From: Sympetrum striolatum
Lineage: Eukaryota > Arthropoda > Insecta > Odonata > Libellulidae
DNA length: 64,000 bases
Reading direction: 5' to 3'
NCBI GenBank assembly: GCA_947579665.1
Contig: OX388351.1
Location: 52,770,939-52,834,938 of the forward strand
The position numbers and the translations under genes were made by a program. Positions 1 to 12,300 of the stretch are shown piece by piece. Below the pieces are notes generated by a model. That model was given only the letters and a program-made list of their open reading frames with translations, was not told the DNA's origin and searched no databases. Positions within the stretch are counted from its first letter, which is position 1; every line of letters begins with the position of its first letter.

Positions 1-62
1 TCTATGTTTATGTAAGAACCCTGCAAGCCACCTTTGGCTGTGTGGCAGGGGTTGCAAGCACC
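1..62 (-). repeat. Dispersed repeat with CCTGCCACAC...GCTTGCAGGGTTCTTACATA core (copy 1, partial)
   Basis: Read on the - strand this reproduces the core found at 23,030-23,141 and 55,070-55,191: a CCTGCCACAC block, a short A/G-rich linker, then GGCTTGCAGGGTTCTTACATA followed by an ATAGA-type tail. The copy runs off the left edge of the window. Family identity is unknown; a short retroposon or a transposon 3' end is possible. Confidence 0.6.
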
Positions 63-353
63 TTGACTCTATTATCTATGACTCTACTCTATTATCCTCT
101 TTATCATTTGAATTCCTATATTAAAAGAAGAATTTTTTACTGCACAATCCATGCTGCAAAATAGGATATGTTTCTGTCTCATGCTATGTTAGTGTAGAGT
201 GATTTATGATCCAATTGATAGAATCTTGAATTCATGGATCTTTATACAAGGGAGCATGTGTGATATATGGTGTTTTCTGTGAATTGTTTTTTCAAAGTAG
301 AATCTCACTTAGCATCTGACATCCATTTTTTAAATTTTATTTATTACTTTTAG

Positions 354-3300
354 CTACCAGCCATCAAAAGTAGGTGGTGCATCAAAGAGAATGCTGCTAG
401 CCCTTTTCATTCCAGCTGCGAAGAAATCTTTTGTCTTTGTACTTGATGCTGCAAGAACCAACAGGATGCCTAATCTGAACACACTTCTGAATTCTGAAAG
501 AGAAACCAAGTAAGTTCCATTTCAAAGTTTACTGCTGCAGATTTAGTTATTTATTTTCCTTACATGAAATTTCTAATCTTGAGTGGTATTGTTTCTGTAA
601 AATATTACAATTATTCTCAACTAAGGTATTTGATGGCTTTATTTAATTTACAACTGATCAAATACTGTGATATTTTGGTGGAAGTAGGTAGTTTGCACTC
701 TTTTTCAAACAAAGATCATATGTGCTAATTATTTTAATGATTTAACTCTCTTTATTCTAATTTTATTGCCTTATTATGGAGCAATATTTCTGTTCCTAAC
801 ATAACTCCTTTTAAATGGTGTCAGAATTACTTACGATTAAATGCGGATCTTATGTTCGATTTGAAATTTTATTCCATCCATATTGTCTTAATACTTGGAA
901 ATTAATGCATGAAAGATGATACTCTAAGAGACATTTGTTTTAGCAGCCGCAGTGGAGGAGTGGTTAGCATGCTTATATGATAACACTCCTACACTAATGT
1001 CCCAGTTTCGAATCCCAGCTAACCGGATTTCCTGTTTAGGGAATGGTTGTGTGTGTTAGTTTATTGTTCATGTTATACTTTCACTATAAATTGTCATCTT
1101 GGTGTATGTAAAGCTCAAATAAAATAAATAAATATTTTATGAGACTGGGTTTGCTGATTTAATTTAAGTGACTTTTTTTCCTTAGGTTGCAGAAAGGAAA
1201 AGCAGAGAGTTCATTGCCTCCTGGTGGGAGTTACACTTTTGAAGTACGTGTGGAGACCGAAATTCGTAACATATACAGAGGAATGCAGAGGGCATTGCAG
1301 GATTATCGTGATGAGAAGAGAGGCCCAACTATCATCACTGTGCACTCTCCCTCAGGTAATTCCTCATTTAGATGTATGATCTTGTCATATTGATGGTTTA
1401 CTTGCTGAATTAATGTATATAAAAAAATGGTTTTATTGTCTTGGACGGCATCTACAACTTTCCTGTATGGGAAAATGAAGAAAATTATTTTAACTATGCC
1501 ATTGGAATTGAAGTGAGAGCTGTTTATTTTTTTAATTTCAGTTTTCATGCTACTCTATGTTATGAACATATACTTCTTTTAATGGATGTTTGATGTCTTG
1601 ATTGCACATTTTACGTGATTGTAGGGTTAATATTTTGGCCATAAGTTAAGAAAAAAGTCTTATATGCTATTCTATACATCATATTGTTGTTGTCTTTTTA
1701 AGAATTTCAATCCAGTTGAGGTTGACTCTATAAAACTCTTAAGAAAAAATGGGTTATCATTTATGTCTAAATACTCTCTCTTTACTCTTTGCCTTTATAA
1801 AATTTGATGTTTATAATCTACATGCTACTGCCTGAAAATGCCTCTGAAGTCCTTGATTTTATTTACAGTTATCATGCAGGATGCATTTCTACTTATCCAA
1901 ATCATTTTGTGGATTTGAATTACCTTATTTTCCTACAGTTATACACTCATTGCCTTGCTCCTTTCTATTCATGCTATGTATAATTTATATATTATCATTC
2001 TTATCATTATATATCATTATCAGTCTGTCTCACCAATTATTCTTAATCCAGTTAAATAAACTTTTTATGAATATTAGTATGGATCCCTTATCATTCTATC
2101 GCAGGATCCATGCATCCTTGGAAAATATGGTGATAATAATGTATTCCCTGTTTCATAACTAAGTTTAGTGCTTAGGTATAATGCTTAGATATCCTTAAAA
2201 TTTAAATTTTAGGGAAACTTTGTTTTTACAAATGTAGAAATTACTATTTATGCACTAATTATTGCTTTCTCCGATTTTGTTGCATGCTTTAGATGTCCCA
2301 ACTCTCTCATCCCTTATGCCTGGTCTGGTGGACTTCCCTGTTGTTCAGCTTCATTCTGCCTCAGAATCAAATGCACCTCCGCCTGCCCTGGATTGGCAGA
2401 GGTGGGCTGCTAGAGGGATGATGCGTTATTATCTATCTTCAGAATCCATGCTACTGCTTACATTAGAACAGTGTCGGTACTTCAGAGTTCCTTTGGGGAA
2501 TCTTCCAAGAGATCCAACACTCTTTGGTACCGATCTATTCTTTGCTCGACATCTAAGACGTCAGAATTTTGCCCTCTGGTGTTCTCCAACTGAGATACCT
2601 GATCTTGGCGGTAGAGAAGCTGATGACAACAGGTACATCTTTGTATTCATTATCATTCGTAGCACTTCGTCCTAGTTTTGTTTGGCGATTGCTTATATGG
2701 ATTTCCTCTCTCAAAATAAATTATTTGATGAACTTGTTTGGTTGCAGGCTTCTTACTGAATTTGAAGAGAGTTCAAATGTGTTGACCAATGAACCAGGAA
2801 GTTACAGCACTGTATGTGTTGAGCTTGATATTGATGGTTTAGCTGTCAATACACTTCTTCAATCTCATCATGTGAATGACATTGATGGTATGTAAGAATT
2901 AGAGTATTAGCTTGTTTTGCTTATTGTCAAATTTTGAATATAAAAAGTTCCTTTCGTTTTTTTTTTTGCTTTCAAGTATATGTGTAATTCTGAAATAATA
3001 GGCCTTTATTACTTTACTGACATGGGCCCATTTTTATGATTTGCCTCTGCTGTCAAAGTACTTTTAGTGGTACAGGTTTCTCTCCGCAATTCCCTTGGGA
3101 GATGCATTCTGAAAATGTCATGTTAAACAAGTATTTAATTAATAAATAACATATTCTCCACCATGACTAGATATAAAAATTTAATTAATGACTCACTGAA
3201 GCATTTCTTTCACTTCAATCAAGTAGGTATTTGAGTGTAAGGAATTGTAAATGAACTTGTCTGAATTTGTATTGAAGTGGGAAATTTGCTCTTATTGTGT

Positions 3301-6300
3301 GAATGTTCTTGAAACAGCTAAGCATATCAGTGTGAATTTTGTGATAAATGAACTTGTGTTAACTGGGGGCTACCTATACTGCTACTTCTACTACAAGTAT
3401 TCATAACTTTTTTCCTTTTTGCTACTCACCTTATGCTTGTTTTATAGGCACTAGCTCCTGTGTTTCATTTGACACCATTCCTCAAGCATCTTTAGAGGAA
3501 ATGATGGGTGATTCTGGTGCAAATGTCCTTCCTGCCTATGATGAGACAGCTCTTTGCAGTGGGGCCTTCAGAGTTCTCAGATCAATGGTTGGAACATGGC
3601 TTCGAGATGTTACTGTCTACCGCAACGTCTTTGCTGATTTCCAGATAGTTCATTTTTACAGGTATAGTCTCATGCTATATTTATGGAAGATAGAGATATA
3701 GTAGGAGGAATTTTCCCCTGGTCAATATTGTATGTAATTGTTCAGTTTAATTTTGGTGTCCTCCTTTTATTTGAAATAACTGTGGTATTTAGGGCAAAAT
3801 TTCATTTCATTACTGCTAATGCTAGGAAATAATTAAGCACTTCTAAGTTGCATCCTTTTATTATTTTCTTCATTATAATTAATGCTGAAATTGATTAAAT
3901 CACTATGATAAATATGAAAGCAGTACATTTCTGCAATATAATAATTATGTAAAAGGGTTTTCAAGGTTTTAATTAAATATGAAACATTTTGTGCAATGTT
4001 GCTTTTTATGTATAATTAATGTGTGATGGAAATGTTTAAGTTATCTTATATCTTATTGCACGAGCTTCTCTATGAGTTTCGATTTATAAAATTGAATCTG
4101 CTGTTCATGTATTACTAGTCTCTATGTCTGTTTGCAATATCACGGACAGTGAAACATCACAAAACTTTTATCAAATTCCTTAACTATTGTTTAATTTATT
4201 TGAAGGTGGTTGAGGACCCCTAGCACATTACTGTATGATCCAGCACTTAGACGCACTCTTCACGGTCTTATGAAGAAGCTGTATATCCAACTAGTAGCAG
4301 AGTTCAAGAGACTTGGCTCTGTGATTGTGTATGCCAACTTCAACAAGATAATTATTTGCACCAAGAAAAAGAGAGTTGAGGATGCCATTGCTTATGTTGA
4401 ATTTGTTGTGCAGAGCATCAGGAACAAGGAACTTTTCCACAGCATTGAGATCTCTTATAGACAATGTTGGGAATATCTAATGTGGCTTGATCCAGTAAGA
4501 ATTGTTTTCATTTATAGTTGAATTCTTAAATCATAATTATACAAATAGCACTTCGATTAAAGCACTATATTTACTCGAAAATAATGCACACCCTTTTGGA
4601 TCATATTTTGGCTAAAAATATTTAGAATGTAAATTATGTAGAATTGATAGCGCACTTGATTCAGATACAATACCACTTGTGCACATGTCCCATAGCTCAA
4701 GGCTGGCCCCATCCTTGACTCGTCCTTGGTCTATCTAACTCGTCAAACGTTCCATCAATGCGCTATCAATGTTTCCCCCACAAACTAAACTGTCAGCCAA
4801 TAGTTTTTAATTGAAAGGGAATTGGCTAGCCCATTAAAATTTTTAAATGACCGATTTTTAATTGTTTAACAGGTGCACTTAGTAAGATTTTTGACATAGA
4901 TGACTACCAGCATTTTATACACAGTGTATATGTGTATAAATATATGTATTTACTTGCGGATATGTGTATAGTACACACAAATACAGTGCTGCGAATCACT
5001 CGAATTTTGAGGTACACATTACATTCAATGGCACATTATTTTTGAGCAAATATGCTATATTCCAATGATGGATAGTATTAGAATCTTCATTCCAGTAAGA
5101 GTAATACTACTTGTCACATTCAAATAAAAATCATCTAGTTAATTCATGGTTATCCTGTATCTGGTTGTAAACATATCAGAATATATTTTTCTTTGTAGAT
5201 TCTAATCATTTCTTAGTATTTTCTACCTTGGTAAAAATATATTTTATTTGTTATCAAATTATGTATTCTGATATAGGTGCTTTAATAATTTTACTTGGTA
5301 ATTGGAAATTATTTATTGACAGTTACTTCAGAGGTAGCTCTTAAATTTATGTCTGAGTACTTATTAAATGCAGATAGTTTGTTCCACAAAATTATTTTTT
5401 AAGTTCCAGCACAGTTGTTATATTTTATGTAAATGTAAATATGAAGGACCTTATTAATTTTTCATGTAATGATTTGACTTCTTATTCCACAGAATTTTAT
5501 GGAGTCAAATTGTATTCTAAATCTGGTGGGATTAACTAGGGTCATTCTTTCATGCCAACTTTACTCAGAATTTCCTTTTGCATTTGGCAAAGATAAGGAT
5601 TTCACTTTTCAGTGTGATCTTTCATTCAAAAATAATTTCTAAATATTTGTGCCCCTCCCTTTTATTATATCACTACTTTTTCAACTAGGCAAACCATGCA
5701 GGAGTTAAGGGTAAGCTTCCAGAAGGGGTCGGTGGTTTAGGAGAAAGCAGCGAAGCAGATTCTTCCAAGAAGTTGAAGGACAAAGAAGAAAAGGAAGATG
5801 GAGATGAAGATGATGAGGAGGAAGAAAAGGAGGAAGAAGAAGTGCTGAATGAAGATGACGATGAAGAGGATGGGGTATGTGCTTAATAACGTTTTGGGCA
5901 ATGAATTTTTCTAAAACTCCAATGAAGAAAGAACTGACATTTGATACATCAAACTTGAGTTATTCTTCCTGAAATATTTAGAATATAACAGTGTCCCAAA
6001 CTCTGAGCGATATGATTTAGTGGTTGACAATATAGTTTATGGGAACACAGAAATAAAGAATTATAAAAATTTTCTTGCTTTAGTTTTACACGAGTGAAGT
6101 TATTTTTAGCTCTACTATAATGGCAGATTCTGGATGTTAATTGTATTGGTCTTTCATATTCTTTTTCTTCACTATAGGAATTACAAAACATTAAAGAATA
6201 ACCATAATAAATAATTCTTTGGCTATCAAAGTTGTAGTTGGATAGACTTTTTTACAGTAATAAGAGATTTGCCATATTTTTATGGAATCATTGTTTCATT

Positions 6301-9300
6301 GTAGTTACAGAAAGAATTATTCTCAATTTCTCTAGTCCATATTTCACGGTTAAGCTAACCATTACAATTCGAACAACTTCTTATCATTTATCATTACATC
6401 CTTAAAACTGATTTTACTTTTTTTAATTCATAGCCTGAAATTGTGATGAATTGGAACCTGATGGAATACTTGCCTGACATAGCTGCAGTACAAGCTGGTT
6501 TCAGCACTGTCATTGCTGGGTATATTAGTGCCGTTTACAGACATCTGAAGGAGGGTCAACTTGAGAGGGCTAAAGTTGGTGGGTTGACCCCTGTGAGGCC
6601 ATGGAGGAAACGTCATGAGATGGCCTCTTCGCAGTTAACTCAACCCAGTCAAGAACCACTCGGTCTTGGGGCTCACACGGGAGCACCAAACTTTGCCAGA
6701 GAGCTCATTGGAGGAGATATGGCTCAGAAACTCTTCCTGTAAGTTTCACATTATAAAAGCCTGAAAATGTGGGAATGCCATCCATGTTCAATAAGAGAAG
6801 GATGGCATTCTAAAAATGATTGTCCAGTTAGTTAGTTAGTTAGCGTACAAAGAGTAATCTTTGAGGGAAAGTGTGCTAGCTTTAGTGAGGAAGTGGTGGA
6901 TATATCTACTTTTCACTCTTTAGTGAATATTATTTAATAGTTCAAGTTTCCACAATCGTTCTTAATTTTTTATAATTTTTAGTTTTCCGTTATGTAAGAA
7001 GGTATACTATTTAGGAAAAACGGACTTGAGAAAAGTCTGGCAGGGCTGGGAATTGAACCTGGAATTTCTCTCTATCCGGAAGGCTGCCTTAACCATCTAG
7101 GCTTCCCGGCCAGAACATTTTAACAAGCCGTTTTGAGAACTATGTGTGCAAAGGAAGATAGAGGAATTCTAGAGGAAGATCCCGTGTTCTTTTCCTGGTC
7201 CCGTAAGACTTTTTTCAAGTCCATTTTTCCTTGGGATTTTTCCTAGGTGCACACCTTTATATGCAAAGTACCTTAACTCTTTCCTTGGGAGGTATACTCT
7301 TTCATTCAATGATTAATTTTTCCCCTGATATCTTAATAATAATTTACTAGCAGTTGCCTAGGTTAGTTCCCTTACGTTTGATGGGGCAGCATCGAAAGGT
7401 ATTCGAGGCCTTCGTCAAAGATTCTGAAAAAGTAGATAATGTCAGAGACCGCAAAGTCGGGACCTCACCCTCAGCAGTGAGATCAACTGATAAAGACTTA
7501 ACTATGTTAAATGACGCGCAACCGATAGGTAAGCGCTGTTCGTCATCCCAAAAGAAAACGTCTCCCACTGCCCTCATTTTCCTGATTTTTTTCAGTTTTT
7601 CGCCCGTTTTGCACCTCTAAACTCAACCAAAAAATTTAAATTTTTGCACGCCTGTGCGTGCAGGCCGTCCGCCTCCAGCGCACTAAAAATCGTTGTGGGA
7701 GATTGAATTTAGACTCAGATTTTGCTAAAAGTGTTACATCCCTTTTTTGAGGACAGACGGACGGACATAATTCTGACTTAATATATATAGGATTTTTATC
7801 TCCAGCTTGGTTACTTTCCTAGAATATTTCTTTCTCTAACATAAGTAATCCTTCACATCCCAATGCAAGATCTACATACTTTTCATGGCTTAATTTAATT
7901 CTCCAAGTGCAACTTTTCTGCTGTTACTGTTCAAATTCTCCCGTTTGTTTTTTTTCCGAGGTAATATACTCAATATATATATATATATACCTATTTATCA
8001 ATATCATTATCAAATATATTACTTATGTCCAATTTATCTCCATCCCATTTGATGTTTTAAGCTCATAAAATAAAAAATCCCAATTATATTGTGAATAGCC
8101 ATTTTGTTGATTGAATAACTGTTTCTCAGAATTTCTTTCAGCTTAGGATTAACTAATGGCATACCTTAATGAAAGGCATAGATATATGCAGTAATTAATA
8201 ATTAATTTAAAATTCTATGTACCTATCCTTTAATATTCTCATAGTATTCTGACATTTGAATCCCATATCCTCTCTTACTTGAATTTCTATTCTTTTCTAG
8301 TTTTCTAAATGTTGTGTACGCCATATACTTCATTAACCTAATTTGGCTCTAGGATTTATTTATATGGTGCATTTAGAACATAAGTACCAAATTTTTAACA
8401 GAGTGAGCTAAATATTTGTAATCTCGTAGCAAAATATCTTTAAAACTGTGAAACTGAACATGTTATTGATACTATTCTACTAGAAGTATGATGATGAGTT
8501 CTTCTCTTGACTCTGTTTTCTTTAAACTCACTGTTATTGGTTATGAAAAACATTTGTTCTGAATTGATGTACAAATGTTACCAAAATTGGAATACTGGTA
8601 ATGTAGGTAGGTCAACTATAAGTGCAATAGTATGCTGTTATAATTAGTAGTAGCTCCATATGATAGTTCTGTATCTAACCAATTATTGTATTATTCCATT
8701 TTAAGAACATTTTTTGAATGGCAAATTTCTGCTGAAATTCTTCTTTTCTCCCTTTCTTGAAATTAAGTTTTATTTCTAAACTTTATCACAATTAAAAAGA
8801 ATGTTTGAAATCTTGCTCTTTCCACATGTAGTATATTTTACTTTCTCCCTATACGTAGTATAGAGAAAGTATTGTATTCGCAAAAAAATTCGACCTCCAG
8901 ATTTCGACGGAAATAGATGTTTTGGGGCGCATAGAGCATGTTTTAGCTATTTTCCCGAACATGTCTGTCTGTGTGTCTGTCTGTCTGTCTGTGGTTAAAA
9001 AGTTTTTGTGCGCTCTATCTTAAAAAGTAATTATCTGATCATTTTCAAAACTCATATTTAGTATTTCCCTAACAATACCAAGAGTTGATTAGTTTTTGGA
9101 GAATATCGCTTAACCGGAAGTTACGGTTTATCCGAAACAAATTTTTGTTTCTTAAATATCTCTGTAAGAATGCAATATAGGTATATACAATTACATACAA
9201 AAGTTATAGATAATGTACTTTACTACAACTTTTGTAAAAAAAATTTTTTCGTAACACTGATTGTTTAGGAGTTATTCTTCAATAATGGTTAACCGGAAGT

Positions 9301-12300
9301 TGTTGTTTACCCAGAAAAGGAAGTTTTTCATACATATATCTATCAGAATGCAATTTAGGTATATACAATTATGTACCAAAGTTGTAGATAATGTTTTTTA
9401 CTACAAAGCTTGTATGAAACATTTTTCTGTAACACTCATTGTTTTAGAGTTATTTATATATTACCGGCATAGGCTTATGTTTTCAATAAATATGGAGAAA
9501 GTCATGTGTTGGCCACATCAGATTTTTTATTTTTGGTATTACATTGTTGGAAAAAATTGATAAAAATTTTGATTTAATATTCTCAGAATAAAATTTATTT
9601 TTCTGTTATTCTCTAAAATTGAATTAATTTTGTTTACAGGATTACTCAGAAGATACACAAGAAAATGCCTAGTCAGTCAGATGGGGAGACTTCATTTTTA
9701 AACCATAAGATTGATAGTCCTGCCTTGGGTTTTGTTAAGGCAGTGTGTAAGGTATGTGATAATTTCAACTTTGGAATATAATGCCATAGAACCTTGATCA
9801 ATTAATGCCTCACTTCATGGACTAGTCGGTTAACACAAAAATTTCTATTAGATTTGTGTGCATTTATTGTCTTAATTACAAAAAATTAAATTAATCAATG
9901 ATAAGTGTTTGATAGTTTTTATGCATAATTATTTTAGCAAAAGAAACAAAATGCTTCTATCAACATTTACTCTAATAAGAATCCATTTGATTATTTAACT
10001 TAAGTTCATTGCACAAAATTCTCTGAAAAGAATAAATCTGCATTACTTTAATATATTCTTCTAGAACCTTATCAATTTCCTGGTCTTTTCTATTCTACTT
10101 CCTTGGCAATCACTTAAGGATCAATAATGTTTATAATAAGGATTTAACACTAATTCTGTAGTATATTTCTAAAGTATCTGTGTTTAACCATTTAGATAAT
10201 TAATGAACTTTGCTTGATGAATATTTATCAGCCAATGTATCTCATGTTTTTTCCATGACTTGAAGTATGGAATTGGATCAATTGATCAGTATATAATAAT
10301 TGTTCTTGTAGGTCCTTTCACTCGATGGTAGTGTCTCTGAAGAAGTGGCTCGCCTTCGCAGGAACATGCTAAGGTTAATTGGTACTGGAGAGTTCAGTGA
10401 AGATGCTGAATGGCATGATCCATGTGTTTCTTTTAATTTACCTGAAGTCATATGTAGGGCGTGCAATCATTGCAGGGACATAGACCTTTGCAAAGACAAT
10501 AATGTGGCTGAAGATGGTGGAAAGTAAGTATAGATCATTACTATAATACTGATATTTTTGTTTAGTCTACTAACTTGGCTGAATGAAATACATACCTTTG
10601 CATAAAAATTTATCAATGAGGTCAAATTTTGGTATATGGTCCAAATGTGCTATTCAATTATAAAACTTAAGTATAACTTTAATTGTTTTTTCTACCATAA
10701 TTATGTAATAAATATGTGACTAATGTGTTGATTAGTATTAATGATTAGTTGTAATATTACACTCATCAGAGTTATGTCTGAAATGTACAATATGCTTGCT
10801 AGCAGTTATTTCTATGGTCTTTCAATGTTTAATTTCAAAGCAATTTAATTTGTATTTTGCAAGGGAAAGGACTATCATAAAGTTTTGATTTAATTTTAAT
10901 GAAATTTAGTCATCTATGAATTTAATTTTCTAATTTTGTTATGAAATCAATCAAAGGTTTTTTCTTTGTGGAACTCCATCCTAGTAAATGGGTGGGAATA
11001 ACTGAAGAAACAATGCTTGATAATGGACTAATGTCCGAAACCGGTTGCAATATTAAAAACCTTTAAACTTGTGGAATTTTGCACAGTTATTCCCACCCAT
11101 TTACTAATTTTGTTATATTTTGCTGTATTCCTTATGAGAATATTCAGAATACTTATATAAACTCAATTTTAGTGATTCCTTATCTATAGACATAATTGTG
11201 TTTGAAAGGGACAAATGTTATTACTTAAATTTATTTTAAGCAGTGAGCAGTGTTCCCTAATAAACTAATAGATGTCTAGCAGTTTTTCTGATAATAATTC
11301 TCACGATTCTTGTGGCAATTCCCATATTTTCAGGAATATAACGCATGCCTTGATCTAAATGCTCAGAAGTATTTTATAACAATATCGATAGCAGTAAGAA
11401 AAAAGGTTAATTTTGATCAGCAAGCCTTTATCTCCCTCCTTATTTGTTTAACATCTAAATTTAAATAAAATGACAAGAATAAAATAAAGAGTGGCCATGT
11501 AAGATCTTGTTGTGTGCTGTACCTCAGAATAATTTGATTGATTGTAAATGGTATCACGAACTATGTTTTAAACTTTCTTTTTATTTTACTTAGATATGTT
11601 TGGCTGTGCCCCATCTGTGAGACAGCATATGATATTCCTGAAATTGAATATGCATTGTTAGATATCGTACACAGGAAATCCATGGCTTATACATTACAAG
11701 ACTTGGAGTGCAAGAAATGTCATCAGGTAACCATTATTTGATTATATTATATTTGGCTAAATTTTAGGAGCCTTTGAACTCATGATATTCAGATTCTTCT
11801 CTGTAGATTTTTCAAAAATTGCTTGAATTTTTCTTACCTCCAACCAGGTGGGTACCTCTCTTAAAAACGTAATCATGATAAAGTTCTATCTATTATATAT
11901 AGACGCTTTTCTGGATTCATTCATATATATATATACACACGAGTAAAATGTTGCTTGCATTCTGCAAGTATGTTGATAAAACAAATTTCAAGTTGACATC
12001 ATATCGAGAGGGTCCTCAAAAATAGAAAAAGTATTGAAAATATTCTTAAAATTCGCTGCAATTTCTCCGCCTGGCATCGATCCCATGTCTTCCTGGTGAT
12101 AATTACTATGTAGCACAACAGAAGATCACTGTCTCTAACTATTTGTGAAAACTCAAGCAGAAATATTGGCTGCTACTGCCTCAAACGACGTCCTGATTTT
12201 CACATATATTCCTTCTGTGAGAATTTGTAATGTGCTCTGGCATCGAACCCAGGAACAGCATGATCTTATTTAATTTTTTTCTTAAACCGAGTCTTAATAT

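Noticed and set aside
7037..7112. Functional tRNA gene on the - strand
   Set aside because: Acceptor and D stems pair, but the anticodon and T stems pair poorly and the 3' flank is a SINE body.
7354..7620. Open frame in POLE intron 8 as an extra POLE exon
   Set aside because: Exons 8 and 9 join in phase 2 and give a continuous family-like sequence without it.
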